DNA of 64,000 bases from Synechococcus sp. PCC 7336 (GCF_000332275.1 NZ_CM001776.1:4214008-4278007), one strand, 5' to 3'. Shown: positions 34,661 through 42,178, counted from the first letter of the stretch. Notes: generated from the letters alone by a model not told the origin. Numbers and translations are program-made.

Positions 34661-36895
34661 ATGGTGCAGACCTATTGGATTGCGTTGGCCTGGTTATTCG
34701 GGCTGCTCTCGCGATCGCTCTGGTGGGGCTGGCTGTGGATCTTGGCGATCGCCGCGATCGCTGCTGTCAGTCACATTCGCAAGCCTCGTTTGGCAAGAAC
34801 TTACATCGCTGCCGGTCTGATTGGATGTTTGGCCTGGGCCTATATCGGCCTGCGAACCCCTACACCGTCCCCCTTCGATATCAGTACCCGCGCCCCGCAA
34901 CCCAATGCCACTGTCGTCGGTCAGGTCGAAACCGTGCCCCGTCAAACCCGCTCGGGTCGCCAGCAACTGTGGTTGCGAACGGAGAACTATCGCTCCCCCC
35001 ACCGGAGTGGGTCCGCCATCGCCAGTCGGCTTTACGTCACCTATCCGCTGCAGGAGGAGCTCCCGAATTTACTGCCCGGTCAAAGGCTGGAATTAACTGG
35101 ATTTCTGTATCGCCCCAGCGGCGCGCAGAATCCGGGGGGCTTTGATTTTCAAGCCTATTTGGCTCGCCACAATGCGTTTGCGGGGTTGAGCGCGCGCCAG
35201 GTAGCGATTGTCGATCCCGATGTGCAATGGGGGGGATGGCTGCTGCGCCAGCGAATTGTGGATGCGTTTGTGGCAGGGTTGGGCGATCGCCTCGGGGCCT
35301 TATTGGGGGCTTTAGTGTTGGGCTCTGCTGCCAGCCAGGTGCCCTTCGATCTTCAAGATGCTTTTCGCGAGGTGGGTTTGGCTCATACGATCGCGGCCTC
35401 CGGCTTTCACGTCGCTTTGTTATTGGGCATTGTGTTGGCGATCGCGCGATCGCGACCGGTGCGACAACAGCAGGTTATCGCGATCGCCAGCTTGCTGGCC
35501 TATGTAACTCTGACAGGGGGCAGCCCGTCTGCGTGGCGAGCCACAATCGCGGGGGTGGCTGTGGCGCTTTCGCAGGAGTTGGAAACTACTGGGCGACGCT
35601 TGCAGCCCTTGGGGTTTCTGTTGGCGACAGCGGTTCTACTCACCCTCTTCAACCCCCTCTGGATTCGCGATTTGGGGTTTCAGCTCAGCTTTGCAGCCAC
35701 GGCAGGGCTGCTGGTCAGCGCGCGCCCCATCCAAACTTGCTTGGAGTTCTTGCCGCCAGCGATCGCCCAAGCGATTGCGACGCCGCTCGCCGCTACTCTG
35801 TGGACTTTGCCCTTGCAACTGGCGGTGTTTGGCAAAGTATCCACTTATTTTCTCGTAGCTGCACTCCTCACGAGTCCGCTGACTATTGCAGCCGTGGCAG
35901 CAGGCATGGTAATAGCTGCGATCGCCCTCGTGCTGCCGCCCTTGGGTGCTGTGGCGGTTTGGCCACTGCAGTTTTTGCTCCAACCAATGGTGGGATTCGC
36001 CCAGTGGATAGCAAGTTGGCCCAGTCCGTCTATTGATACGGGAACGGCTTCGGTACTGCAATGTGTAGGACTGTATGGCGTCATGCTTCTCCTGACGTTT
36101 GGCAACCGTTGGTGGCCGAGATTGCGATTGAGTACTTTACAGCGCACTGCTATGGGGGTGGCAGGCGCGATCGTCATTCTGGTTGCCATCCCTGTCTTGT
36201 GGCCCAAGCCGCCACTGCAAGTGATCGCTCTCGCTGCCGAGACTCCTGTCTTCATCGCCCGTAGTGCTAACCAGACCGCACTCATCAATAGCGGTTCTGC
36301 CCAAACCGTGCAGCAGGTGGTGCTACCCTTTTTGCGCCGGGAAGGGATTCGCCACATCGATCGCGCTTTTGCTCTCGCTGACGGCAATGCCAATCATGGC
36401 TGGTCGGAGTTGGCCCAAAGCGTCCCCATCAGCGAGATTTGGACTCCAGAGCGATTTGCGATCGCCAGTGCAGCGGCTGCCAATCTCAATTGCTTGCAGC
36501 AGTCGGGGACGGAGTTGCATGGCTGGGCTGAGGGGACAGCGGTAACTATAGGTTCGACCGAATGGGAGTTGGTGGGCGATCGGGCCCTCAGCTTTGCGGT
36601 TGCCGGTCAGCGAGGCCTGTTGGTCGGGACGCCGATTCCTGCGATCGATCGCCTGTTGCGTTCCCATGCCAGTCTCATCCCAATCGATTGGCTGTGGTGG
36701 GATGGCTCGTCACTGTCGCCAGACTGGTTGGAAAAACTGCAATTGCGAGGTGGGGTGGTGGGCGGCCAAAGTCTTCATCCCGGCAATTCTCAACGGTTTA
36801 CCCAAAACGACATTCCCCTGCTGTGGACCGATCGGGTCGGGGCCGTGTTGTGGCAGCCGCAGGAGATTCGTCTAACCCGACAAGATTTTGATTAG
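34661..36895 (+). CDS. comEC: ComEC/Rec2-family DNA-uptake channel protein
   Basis: A 744-residue polytopic membrane protein. An N-terminal pair of helices is followed by an OB-like extracytoplasmic domain (about 70-170, QPNATVVGQVETVPR), then the Competence domain with LGALVLGSAASQVPFDLQDAFREVGLAHTIAASGFHVALLLG and GGSPSAWRATIAGVAVAL, and a C-terminal metallo-beta-lactamase-like domain that is degraded (no clear HxHxDH; it reads FALADGNANHGWSEL). It moves single-stranded DNA across the plasma membrane during transformation. The loss of the metal-binding motif means nuclease activity is not expected, as in other cyanobacterial members. Confidence 0.86.
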   Translation: MVQTYWIALAWLFGLLSRSLWWGWLWILAIAAIAAVSHIRKPRLARTYIAAGLIGCLAWAYIGLRTPTPSPFDISTRAPQPNATVVGQVETVPRQTRSGRQQLWLRTENYRSPHRSGSAIASRLYVTYPLQEELPNLLPGQRLELTGFLYRPSGAQNPGGFDFQAYLARHNAFAGLSARQVAIVDPDVQWGGWLLRQRIVDAFVAGLGDRLGALLGALVLGSAASQVPFDLQDAFREVGLAHTIAASGFHVALLLGIVLAIARSRPVRQQQVIAIASLLAYVTLTGGSPSAWRATIAGVAVALSQELETTGRRLQPLGFLLATAVLLTLFNPLWIRDLGFQLSFAATAGLLVSARPIQTCLEFLPPAIAQAIATPLAATLWTLPLQLAVFGKVSTYFLVAALLTSPLTIAAVAAGMVIAAIALVLPPLGAVAVWPLQFLLQPMVGFAQWIASWPSPSIDTGTASVLQCVGLYGVMLLLTFGNRWWPRLRLSTLQRTAMGVAGAIVILVAIPVLWPKPPLQVIALAAETPVFIARSANQTALINSGSAQTVQQVVLPFLRREGIRHIDRAFALADGNANHGWSELAQSVPISEIWTPERFAIASAAAANLNCLQQSGTELHGWAEGTAVTIGSTEWELVGDRALSFAVAGQRGLLVGTPIPAIDRLLRSHASLIPIDWLWWDGSSLSPDWLEKLQLRGGVVGGQSLHPGNSQRFTQNDIPLLWTDRVGAVLWQPQEIRLTRQDFD

Positions 36896-36913
36896 TCCGT
36901 AGCGCTAGCAAAG

Positions 36914-37007
36914 CTATACCAATCCCAGATGATTCTGGAGAACGGGGTGAGCCAAAACCCTTGCTATGACTAGGGTGATTCTTCAATCTCACTGAGGTTT
37001 GGTATAG
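36914..37007. repeat. 94-base MITE-like element after comEC
   Basis: Bounded by the inverted ends CTATACCAA and TTGGTATAG. The interior (36954-37000: CCCTTGCTAT, CTAG, then CTTCAATCTCAC) recurs in diverged form at 44136-44179. No coding capacity. The ends and second copy suggest a small mobile or foldback element, though it may also act as the comEC terminator. Confidence 0.6.
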
Positions 37008-37121
37008 CCCTCTTCTGTCAAGTCAGTCATAGTGGAGCAAAAGTTCATCATACAAATGGCGTGGAGAAAATTTCATCACAAGCCTCAAATGCTTATGGTA
37101 TAGCAGCTAGAGTTTTTATTC

Positions 37122-37427
37122 TTATTCATAAGGTATGAAGCGGGAACGCTTAGCCCGCATGGCATCGATAGGGCCGTTTAGTTCAATTTGAAGTACGTAT
37201 TTGTATAAGTATAAGTATAGTAAGGCACTAAGGGCTTGATTCTGAGTTGACGCAGCAACTTTTTCATTCACCGCCAAATAGCTCAGGAAGGCTTCGATCT
37301 CTGCCGTTTCCTCTCGGGGGTGCCGCTTGTTGTGAAACAGGATAAAGCGACGAATCCAATGAACGTACGACTGTTCGGTGCGGTAAGAGTAGTGCTTCAT
37401 GCGGATGGAGTCTCTGACTCGATCCAA
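37122..37427 (-). pseudogene. integron-integrase-like (IntI) tyrosine recombinase, N-terminal fragment
   Basis: About 102 residues of the SAM-like, core-binding N-terminal domain: LLDRVRDSIRMKHYSYRTEQ, then SYVHWIRRFILFHNKRHP, then KVAASTQNQALSALLYLY and GPIDAMRAKR. These are hallmark segments of IntI-type integrases. The frame stops after FIPYE, before the catalytic domain with its Arg, His and Tyr residues, and nothing in the following 230 bases continues it, so this is a truncated gene. The frame stays open upstream of the TTG at 37427 (PPPQK) without an ATG. It points away from the cassette array to its right, as in a standard integron. Confidence 0.78.
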
Positions 37428-37647
37428 TAGTTTTTGGGGAGGGGGTGGTATAGGCGACAGCTCGATCCAGTCCGGCTAATTATCTTTTCCGGCATATTAG
37501 GCGGACAAAACGCCACTTTCGGACCGAAAATTCACTGAAATATTCCGCCTAAACACCCATCTAAGGGGTATTATGCGGAATATTTCTCTCTAATCACCTT
37601 CCTCAGGGGTATTATGCGGAATGGGTCCGTCTATTAAATAGTTAGGT
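37428..37647. promoter_or_regulatory. attI-like region between integrase remnant and first cassette
   Basis: The non-coding stretch holds two direct copies of AGGGGTATTATGCGGAAT (about 37565-37583 and 37605-37621) and two related inverted pieces (CATATTAGGCGG and ATATTCCGCCTAA). It ends at a core site GTTAGGT (37641-37647) matching the integron consensus GTTRRRY. Integrase-binding direct repeats next to a core site are what an attI site looks like, but no activity can be inferred. Confidence 0.5.
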
Positions 37648-37830
37648 CGGGCTCAAAATTGTATCTGCCAATACTCAAAATCAAGATGGCATAAGATTAT
37701 CGGATTGAAGTGAATCGGTAGTTGGCTGTTTTTGGAAATCCGCTATTCCAAGGAAGTATGTTGTGAGGCAGTACAGTCACATAATCAAATTTAGTAGACT
37801 GAAGGCATTGATTGGGACTGAGGTAACTTA

Positions 37831-38457
37831 ATGATCCTTGAAACCGACCGACCAATACAACAGAAACCCCTGAGCTTTGACGAATTTCTCGCCCATTATG
37901 GTGGTGATAAGCGCTATGAACTGATCGATGGAGAGGTCTTTGACTTGGAACCAACAGGCAAACATGAAGAAGTTGCCGCCTTCATCACTACAAAAGCCTG
38001 TGTTCAGATCGACAGAGCAGGCTTACCTTGGTTTGTTCTTCAGCGAGGACTACTTCGTCCTTCTAATGCTGTTATGACAGCATTTCGGCCTGATGTCGCA
38101 GTCGTCGATCGCGCAGAACTTTCCAAAGAACTACTCTGGTCTGAGCAGTCAATCATAACGAGAGGCAGTTCGATTAAATTTGTGGTGGAAGTCGTTAGTA
38201 GCAATTGGCAAAATGACTATGCCCGTAAAGTCGAAGACTACGCGGCTTTAGGCATTCCCGAATATTGGATTGCAGATTACGCAGGCTTAGGTGGTATTCG
38301 GCACATTGGGAAGCCCAAACAACCTACCCTTTCTATCTGTACGTTAGTGGATGAAGAGTATGAAATTCAGTTGCTCCGAGGCAATGAGACTATCGCCTCT
38401 GCTACATTCCCTGGTCTGAACCTGACGGCTGAACAAGTGTTGAAGGCTGATAGGTAA
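37831..38457 (+). CDS. Uma2-family (DUF820) nuclease-like protein, cassette 1
   Basis: A 208-residue Uma2 protein: LSFDEFLAHYGGDKRYELIDGEVFDLEPTGKHEEVA, FRPDVAVVDRAEL, IKFVVEVVSSNWQNDYARKVEDYAALGIPEYWIADY. The PD-(D/E)xK-like residues (Asp in PDVAVVD, Glu in VVEVVS, Lys of RKVEDY) are present. Function of the family is not established. It occupies the first unit after the attI-like site, in the direction expected of a cassette. About 190 bases separate the unit boundary from the ATG. Confidence 0.87.
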   Translation: MILETDRPIQQKPLSFDEFLAHYGGDKRYELIDGEVFDLEPTGKHEEVAAFITTKACVQIDRAGLPWFVLQRGLLRPSNAVMTAFRPDVAVVDRAELSKELLWSEQSIITRGSSIKFVVEVVSSNWQNDYARKVEDYAALGIPEYWIADYAGLGGIRHIGKPKQPTLSICTLVDEEYEIQLLRGNETIASATFPGLNLTAEQVLKADR

Positions 38458-38562
38458 CATCGCCACTGTAGCGTATTACAAGCTGGCTTGCTCACTTACG
38501 TTATTAAAACGCCACTGCACCCATTACTCAGGCAGAGCCGTAATCTTAAACACAAGTTAGGT
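38458..38562. repeat. putative first cassette boundary, core site GTTAGGT
   Basis: A core site GTTAGGT at 38556-38562 is followed by the leader sequence that also begins the ORF-less units at 39149 and 40864 (CTGCTG, CTTAA, GGTGAAATTGGGAGGTGCTAGCC). The upstream half of a full attC is not obvious here; a TAAC at 38455-38458 is the only candidate inverse core. A weak or divergent site. Confidence 0.4.
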
Positions 38563-38610
38563 TGCTGCCGTTCTTAATTTTTGTTGGTGAAATTGGGAGG
38601 TGCTAGCCGC

Positions 38611-39123
38611 ATGACCATCGTTACCATTCGAAAAGCCCTGGAATCCGATGCATCGGAGATAGCTCGTATACACGTCGAGTCTTGGAAGGGTGCTTATAAG
38701 GGATTGATGCCGGACGATGTACTCGATGCATTGAACGTCTCTTCAAAGACGGAAGCGTGGAAAAGCCTACTTACTAATCCAGAGAATCATAGCTACGTCG
38801 CAGAGGTGAACAGTTCAACTGCCGGGTTTGCGTCCTTGTGCGCATGCCGTGACCCGGACAAGAACAGTATAACGGTTGGCGAAATCGCTGCTATATATGT
38901 TCACCCGAGCAATTGGCGGCTAGGATACGGCTCGAGACTAATCGCAAAAGCCTTTGAGTTTTTTCGTGGCTTTGGGAATTCGGAGATAATTTTGTGGGTT
39001 CTTGAGGGCAATCGCATGGCGCGGGATTTTTACGAGAAACATGGCTTTCTTGTAGACGGGGAGAGCAAAACCCATCCTAAATCGGGTTTAGTTGAGATTC
39101 GCTATGCAACCCACATCAAATAG
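38611..39123 (+). CDS. GNAT-family N-acetyltransferase, cassette 2
   Basis: A 170-residue GNAT protein. Family marks: IRKALESDASEIARIHVESWKGAYKGLMPDDVL at the N terminus, the acetyl-CoA-binding loop in AAIYVHPSNWRLGYGSRLI (Q/RxxGxG/A pattern), and the C-terminal WVLEGNRMARDFYEKHGF. This subgroup often acts on small molecules or protein N termini; the substrate is unknown. The ATG at 38611 has a GGGAGG ten bases upstream that lies inside the repeated leader sequence, so the repeat itself seems to supply the ribosome-binding site. Acetyltransferases are frequent integron cassette genes. Confidence 0.87.
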   Translation: MTIVTIRKALESDASEIARIHVESWKGAYKGLMPDDVLDALNVSSKTEAWKSLLTNPENHSYVAEVNSSTAGFASLCACRDPDKNSITVGEIAAIYVHPSNWRLGYGSRLIAKAFEFFRGFGNSEIILWVLEGNRMARDFYEKHGFLVDGESKTHPKSGLVEIRYATHIK

Positions 39124-39135
39124 ATTCAGCGCCAC

Positions 39136-39334
39136 GTCTAACGGCGGAGTTAGGTTTCTGCTGTCCTTAAGATTTGTCGGTGAAATCGGGGGTGCTAGCC
39201 TGCGATCGCTATAATTGGCTTATCTGTTGCAAGTGGGCCATTAAACCTAACCGTTCACCGCAGCGGATGCTTGGCAAAACTGTCGCTCTTTGTTGAGAGG
39301 TTATCTAGCACCGCTAACCTCAAGGCCGTTAGGC
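39136..39334. repeat. attC-like site plus ORF-less 179-base cassette unit
   Basis: GTCTAAC (39136-39142, inverse core RYYYAAC) and GTTAGGT (39149-39155, core) form the boundary after the acetyltransferase. From there to the next core, GTTAGGC at 39328, there is no ORF. The last 90 bases (39245-39334) begin with ACCTAAC and end with GTTAGGC; between them AGCGGATGCT pairs with AGCACCGCT apart from one unpaired A, the extrahelical-base pattern of attC sites. A related unit lies at 40864, and the end part recurs at 40025. Confidence 0.68.
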
Positions 39335-39352
39335 ACGCAAAACAGGCTATAG

Positions 39353-39622
39353 TTATAGTTTTTTATAGATTTCCCTTCGGTGGCCTACACGGATTACGAC
39401 TATTAACAGAACTTTATCTTCAACTGTGTAGACAATTCGGTAATCACCGACTCTGATCCTAAAATATTCACAGTTTTTCCCTTTCAATTGTTTGCAGCCA
39501 GAGGGACGAGGGTTATTCGCTAGGTCAGATATTGCAGTTTGGATGCGAACTACTTCCTGAGTAGTAACTGATTTAAGATCCTTTTTTACACGCCGATCGA
39601 ACTCAATCCTGTATTGGCTCAC
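39353..39622 (-). CDS. RelE/ParE-type toxin, cassette 4 (reverse orientation)
   Basis: An 89-residue RelE-superfamily protein starting at GTG: YRIEFDRRVKKDLKSV, IQTAISDLANNPRPSGCKQLKGKNCEYFRIRVGDYRIVYTVED, and VIRVGHRREIYKKL, where the last motif is the typical C terminus. RelE proteins cut mRNA on the ribosome; ParE proteins act on gyrase, and sequence alone does not separate them with certainty, though GDYRIVY and HRREIY favour RelE. It lies one base after its antitoxin's stop. It is on the minus strand, against the cassette direction, so it needs its own promoter. Confidence 0.85.
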   Translation of the reverse strand: MSQYRIEFDRRVKKDLKSVTTQEVVRIQTAISDLANNPRPSGCKQLKGKNCEYFRIRVGDYRIVYTVEDKVLLIVVIRVGHRREIYKKL

Positions 39623-39623
39623 A

Positions 39624-39887
39624 TCACGCCTCTAGTTCCGCAAAAAAATCATCAAAGTCAACCCGTTCTTGCTTTGAGTCAGCCATGCGTTTCTCCGCTC
39701 CTTGAAGATCGAGGTCATCTTCTGCTTGTTGCAGAAGCTTCAAAAAAAGTTCGTAGTCTTTAGCTGGAATCATATACACCGGTTCTTTCCCAAGTCGTTG
39801 TATAGCAACATGCTCTGAAGCATAAGCGACATGATTGAGCGTATCGGCAAAGCTATTTCTCGCTTCTCCAGAAGATAAGGAACGCAT
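39624..39887 (-). CDS. Phd/YefM-type antitoxin, cassette 4
   Basis: An 87-residue antitoxin: MRSLSSGEARNSFADTLNHVAYASEHVAIQRLGKEPVYMIPAKDYELF is the Phd/YefM DNA-binding fold, and the acidic tail neutralises the toxin. I prefer the ATG at 39887, with AGGA eight bases upstream, to the upstream ATGs that add nine residues. Family members repress their own promoter, so the promoter and operator should lie around 39890-39960. Confidence 0.82.
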   Translation of the reverse strand: MRSLSSGEARNSFADTLNHVAYASEHVAIQRLGKEPVYMIPAKDYELFLKLLQQAEDDLDLQGAEKRMADSKQERVDFDDFFAELEA

Positions 39888-39959
39888 CGTAAGAATCCTG
39901 TACGTCATGTACATAGCGTACCACAGATAAAAGCTGTAATGCTGTATTTCAATATCCTG

Positions 39960-40114
39960 GTAAAGTGGGGGATGCTAACCTGCGATCGCCCTAATTGGTC
40001 TAGCTATTGCAAGTCAGCCATCAAACCTAACCCTTCACCGCAGCGGATGCTTGGCTAAACTGTCGATCTTAATTGAGAGTCTCTCTAGCACCGCTAACCT
40101 CAAGGCCGTTAGTC
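39960..40114. repeat. attC-like repeat closing cassette 4
   Basis: Starts with a shortened form of the repeat (AAAGTGGGGGATGCTAACC, then GCGATCGCCCTAATTGG). Its final 90 bases (40025-40114) run from ACCTAAC to GTTAGTC and closely match 39245-39334, including AGCGGATGCTTGG and CTAGCACCGCTAACCT. The leader that begins the ORF-less units (CTGCTGTCCTTAA) is missing here. Confidence 0.65.
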
Positions 40115-40257
40115 CCTTCTATTTCAGCAATCCCCCCAATTTCAGTAAGAAATTTTCTAACTGTTTCGATCTTCTGGCCTATTTGTTTTATAGGGTATTA
40201 TTTTTGAGGATAATCTTATATACTGTAGAAGTATACAAGCTTGGTTGAGGTCCATTG

Positions 40258-40470
40258 ATGCTTGAAATTCCAAAGCAATATGTTCTTGATGAGCAGCAAC
40301 GTACTCTTGCTGTTCAAATCCCAATAGAAGTGTACAATCAGATTGAAGAGATTTTAGAAGACTTTGGTCTGGCAAAGCTAATGAAGGAAGTAGAAAATGA
40401 TGAGTTACTTTCTGGCAGTCCTGCGCACTCATACTATCAGTCAATAAAAATGCAAAATGTGGGAAGTTGA
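40258..40470 (+). CDS. putative antitoxin of the RelE-like toxin, cassette 5
   Basis: A 70-residue protein beginning MLEIPKQYVLDEQQRTLAVQIPIEVYNQIEEILEDFGL. The start resembles a swapped-hairpin or RHH-type antitoxin, followed by an acidic middle (EDFGLAKLMKEVENDELLS). The ATG at 40258 is used. Its 3' end overlaps the next gene's ATG by 14 bases, and the pair occupies one cassette between the core sites at 40108 and 40864. The role follows from the context with a toxin. Confidence 0.75.
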   Translation: MLEIPKQYVLDEQQRTLAVQIPIEVYNQIEEILEDFGLAKLMKEVENDELLSGSPAHSYYQSIKMQNVGS

Positions 40471-40729
40471 GTATACAAAGAGATTCTTAAAAGAGCTTTC
40501 ACGCTTGCCAGATAATGTTCAAGCTAGAGCGGAGTCTATTGTGTTTCAAGAACTCAAATCAGAGAACCCATTTGGCCTTGGATATATTGAGAAGATGAAA
40601 GGGTACACCAATAAGTATAAGATCCTTATTAGCGACTATAGAATTGGCATCAGTGTTGATTCAGCAGGCAAGCGAATTATTTGCCAAAAAGTAGCACATC
40701 GTCGAGAGATATATCGAATTTTTCCATAA
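40457..40729 (+). CDS. RelE-superfamily toxin, cassette 5
   Basis: A 90-residue RelE/ParE protein: WEVEYTKRFLKELSRLPDNVQARAESIVFQELKSENPFGLGYIEKMKGYTNKYKILISDYRIGISVDSAGKRIICQKVAHRREIYRIFP. The SDYRIGI strand and HRREIYRIFP end are diagnostic. It is expected to be an mRNA interferase. It is distinct from the toxin of cassette 4, the two differing at most positions. More AT-rich than chromosomal neighbours, in keeping with acquisition. Confidence 0.85.
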   Translation: MWEVEYTKRFLKELSRLPDNVQARAESIVFQELKSENPFGLGYIEKMKGYTNKYKILISDYRIGISVDSAGKRIICQKVAHRREIYRIFP

Positions 40730-40863
40730 TAGAGTTTTTGAGATGGCGATCGCTTATCCTCTAAGGTGTGTGAGCTACTTCCTAAAAACTTTCTGCAAGG
40801 GACGCTCAGTCCACACTTTACCTGTTTGAATTTTAGGCTACTTTCGCGCCCCTGAGCAACTCC

Positions 40864-41048
40864 GTTAGATTTCTGCTGTCCTTAAGTTGTGGTTAAAATT
40901 GGGAGGTGCTAGCCTGCGATCGCCCTAATTGGCTTGGCTATTGCAAATGGGCCATCAAACCTAACCCTTCACCGCAGCGGATGCTTGGCTAAACTTTCTT
41001 TCTTCGTTGAGAGTTGATCTAGCACCGCCAGGCTCAAGGCCGTTAGCT
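40864..41048. repeat. ORF-less 178-base cassette unit with attC-like end
   Basis: From core GTTAGAT (40864-40870) to core GTTAGCT (41042-41048). It begins with TTCTGCTGTCCTTAAG and carries GGGAGGTGCTAGCC, then the 90-base end from ACCTAAC (40959) on. Compared with the unit at 39149-39327 it is of almost the same length and mostly identical. No open reading frame. Confidence 0.66.
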
Positions 41049-41171
41049 AGCTCCATTTCTGGCTTGAGACATGCAGAAAGGTCACTTACTGTTGCCTGAG
41101 TGTAGTCGCTCTTGTAATATTGGTATAACTGGGGTATAACTTAAAGCGTAGGGTTTGCAGCTAAGATCGCT

Positions 41172-41408
41172 ATGAAAACTGCAATTTCGCTTCCAGACTC
41201 AGTGTTTGAAGAGGCAGAAGCCATGGCTCAGCAGCTAGGGCTGTCACGTAGTGAGCTTTATACGAAAGCGTTAAAAACTTATCTAAAAAAGTACAACCGC
41301 AATCAAATTTTGCATAAGCTGAACCAAATTTACTCTAAAGAGCCTTCTGAGCTAGATGCAGTGATGGCAAAGATGCAGTTTATGTCTCTGCCTCATGAGG
41401 ACTGGTAA
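41172..41408 (+). CDS. ribbon-helix-helix antitoxin (MazE-type partner), cassette 7
   Basis: A 78-residue protein: MKTAISLPDSVFEEAEAMAQQLGLSRSELYTKALKTYLKKY is a ribbon-helix-helix DNA-binding domain, followed by a linker and a C-terminal toxin-binding tail (FMSLPHEDW). Its stop overlaps the start of the MazF gene by one base. Expected to repress the operon and neutralise MazF. Confidence 0.86.
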   Translation: MKTAISLPDSVFEEAEAMAQQLGLSRSELYTKALKTYLKKYNRNQILHKLNQIYSKEPSELDAVMAKMQFMSLPHEDW

Positions 41409-41746
41409 TGTATCGGGGAGAAATTTGGTGGGCGAACTTACCCAACCCAGTAGGTTCAGAACCTGGATACCGTCGTCCTGTCTTGGTGATTCAAGATGAT
41501 GTTTTTACTCAAAGCCGTATCAATACAGTTATCGTCGTAATCATCACCTCGAATACTCAGCTAGCAGGAGCACCAGGAAATGTGTTATTGCCTGGTGAAG
41601 TATCAGGTTTATCTAGAGATTCTGTCGCTAATGTATCTCAGATTTTTACGGTTGATAAAACGTTTTTAACTGAACGTATCGGTTCACTACCAAACTATTC
41701 GCAAGAGGAGGTAGATGAGGGTTTACGAGTGGTTTTGTATCTCTAG
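41408..41746 (+). CDS. MazF/PemK-type mRNA interferase toxin, cassette 7
   Basis: A 112-residue MazF-family protein: MYRGEIWWANLPNPVGSEPGYRRPVLVIQDDVFTQSRINTVIVVIIT, VLLPGEVSGLSRDSVANVSQIFTVDKTFLTERIGSLP. The RGEIWWANLP start, the Arg of RRPVLVIQ and the Ser/Thr loop needed for cleavage are all visible. The family cuts single-stranded RNA at short sequences. Cassette-borne mazEF-type pairs are well known stabilisers of integron arrays. Confidence 0.9.
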   Translation: MYRGEIWWANLPNPVGSEPGYRRPVLVIQDDVFTQSRINTVIVVIITSNTQLAGAPGNVLLPGEVSGLSRDSVANVSQIFTVDKTFLTERIGSLPNYSQEEVDEGLRVVLYL

Positions 41747-41751
41747 CTACA

Positions 41752-41837
41752 AGCTAACAAATCGCTGCACCGGAATGTTCTAATCTGTCGGTTGGGTTTT
41801 CAAGGTTATCTGCTTCCGGTGAGCTTGGCCGTTAGGC
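41752..41837. repeat. attC-like site ending the cassette array
   Basis: 86 bases from AGCTAAC to GTTAGGC (41831-41837). CACCGGAA (41768-41775) and TTCCGGTG (41814-41821) form a perfect eight-base-pair stem around a 38-base loop, and the outer inverse-core and core pair. Its sequence differs from the other three sites of the array but the architecture is that of an attC. It begins five bases after the MazF stop, the usual place. Confidence 0.68.
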
Positions 41838-41955
41838 TCCTTTGTATTCCGGTTATGACAACACTTGCCCATGAAATTGAAAAGCCATGAGTTGAGAGGC
41901 TGACCTTACTCATCAAAATGAGAGCGATCGGAATTTTGTGTAAGCAGAGAGTTGT

Positions 41956-42178
41956 TCAAAAAGTGCAGCGCTCTGGAAGCAGAGTAGCAAAATGCGACAG
42001 AGCTGCCTTCCAATCTTTGATGGGGCGAGTCCATCGCTTGGCAATATTGTTCATCGCCAAATACATCAACTTCAACACAGATTCCTCATTGGGAAACACA
42101 GCCTTGGTCTTAATCACCTTGCGCAGAAAGCGGTTGAGGGACTCGATGGCATTGGTGGTGTAGATGCTGATTGACTGA
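41956..42178 (-). pseudogene. IS256-family transposase, C-terminal remnant
   Basis: On the minus strand the sequence reads YTTNAIESLNRFLRKVIKTK, then AVFPNEESVLKLMYLAINNI, then AKRWTRPIKDWKAALSHFAT, ending at a stop. The TTNAIESLNR and NIAKRW segments are diagnostic of the IS256 (Mutator-like) C terminus, where the last acidic residue of the catalytic site lies in NAIESLN. The N-terminal two thirds are missing at the junction near 42178. Confidence 0.78.

Noticed and set aside
34642-35145. ORFs in other frames over comEC
   Set aside because: The comEC frame has clear membrane helices and family motifs throughout; the others are shadows.
37122-37427. XerC/XerD-type chromosomal recombinase
   Set aside because: The segments KHYSYRTEQSYVHWI and FHNKRHP fit IntI-like proteins better, and the position beside attC-like sites supports that; the fragment is too short for certainty.
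39149-41048. Array repeats taken for a CRISPR array
   Set aside because: Units are 90-190 bases with genes between; no 24-40 base repeat/spacer periodicity and no cas genes.
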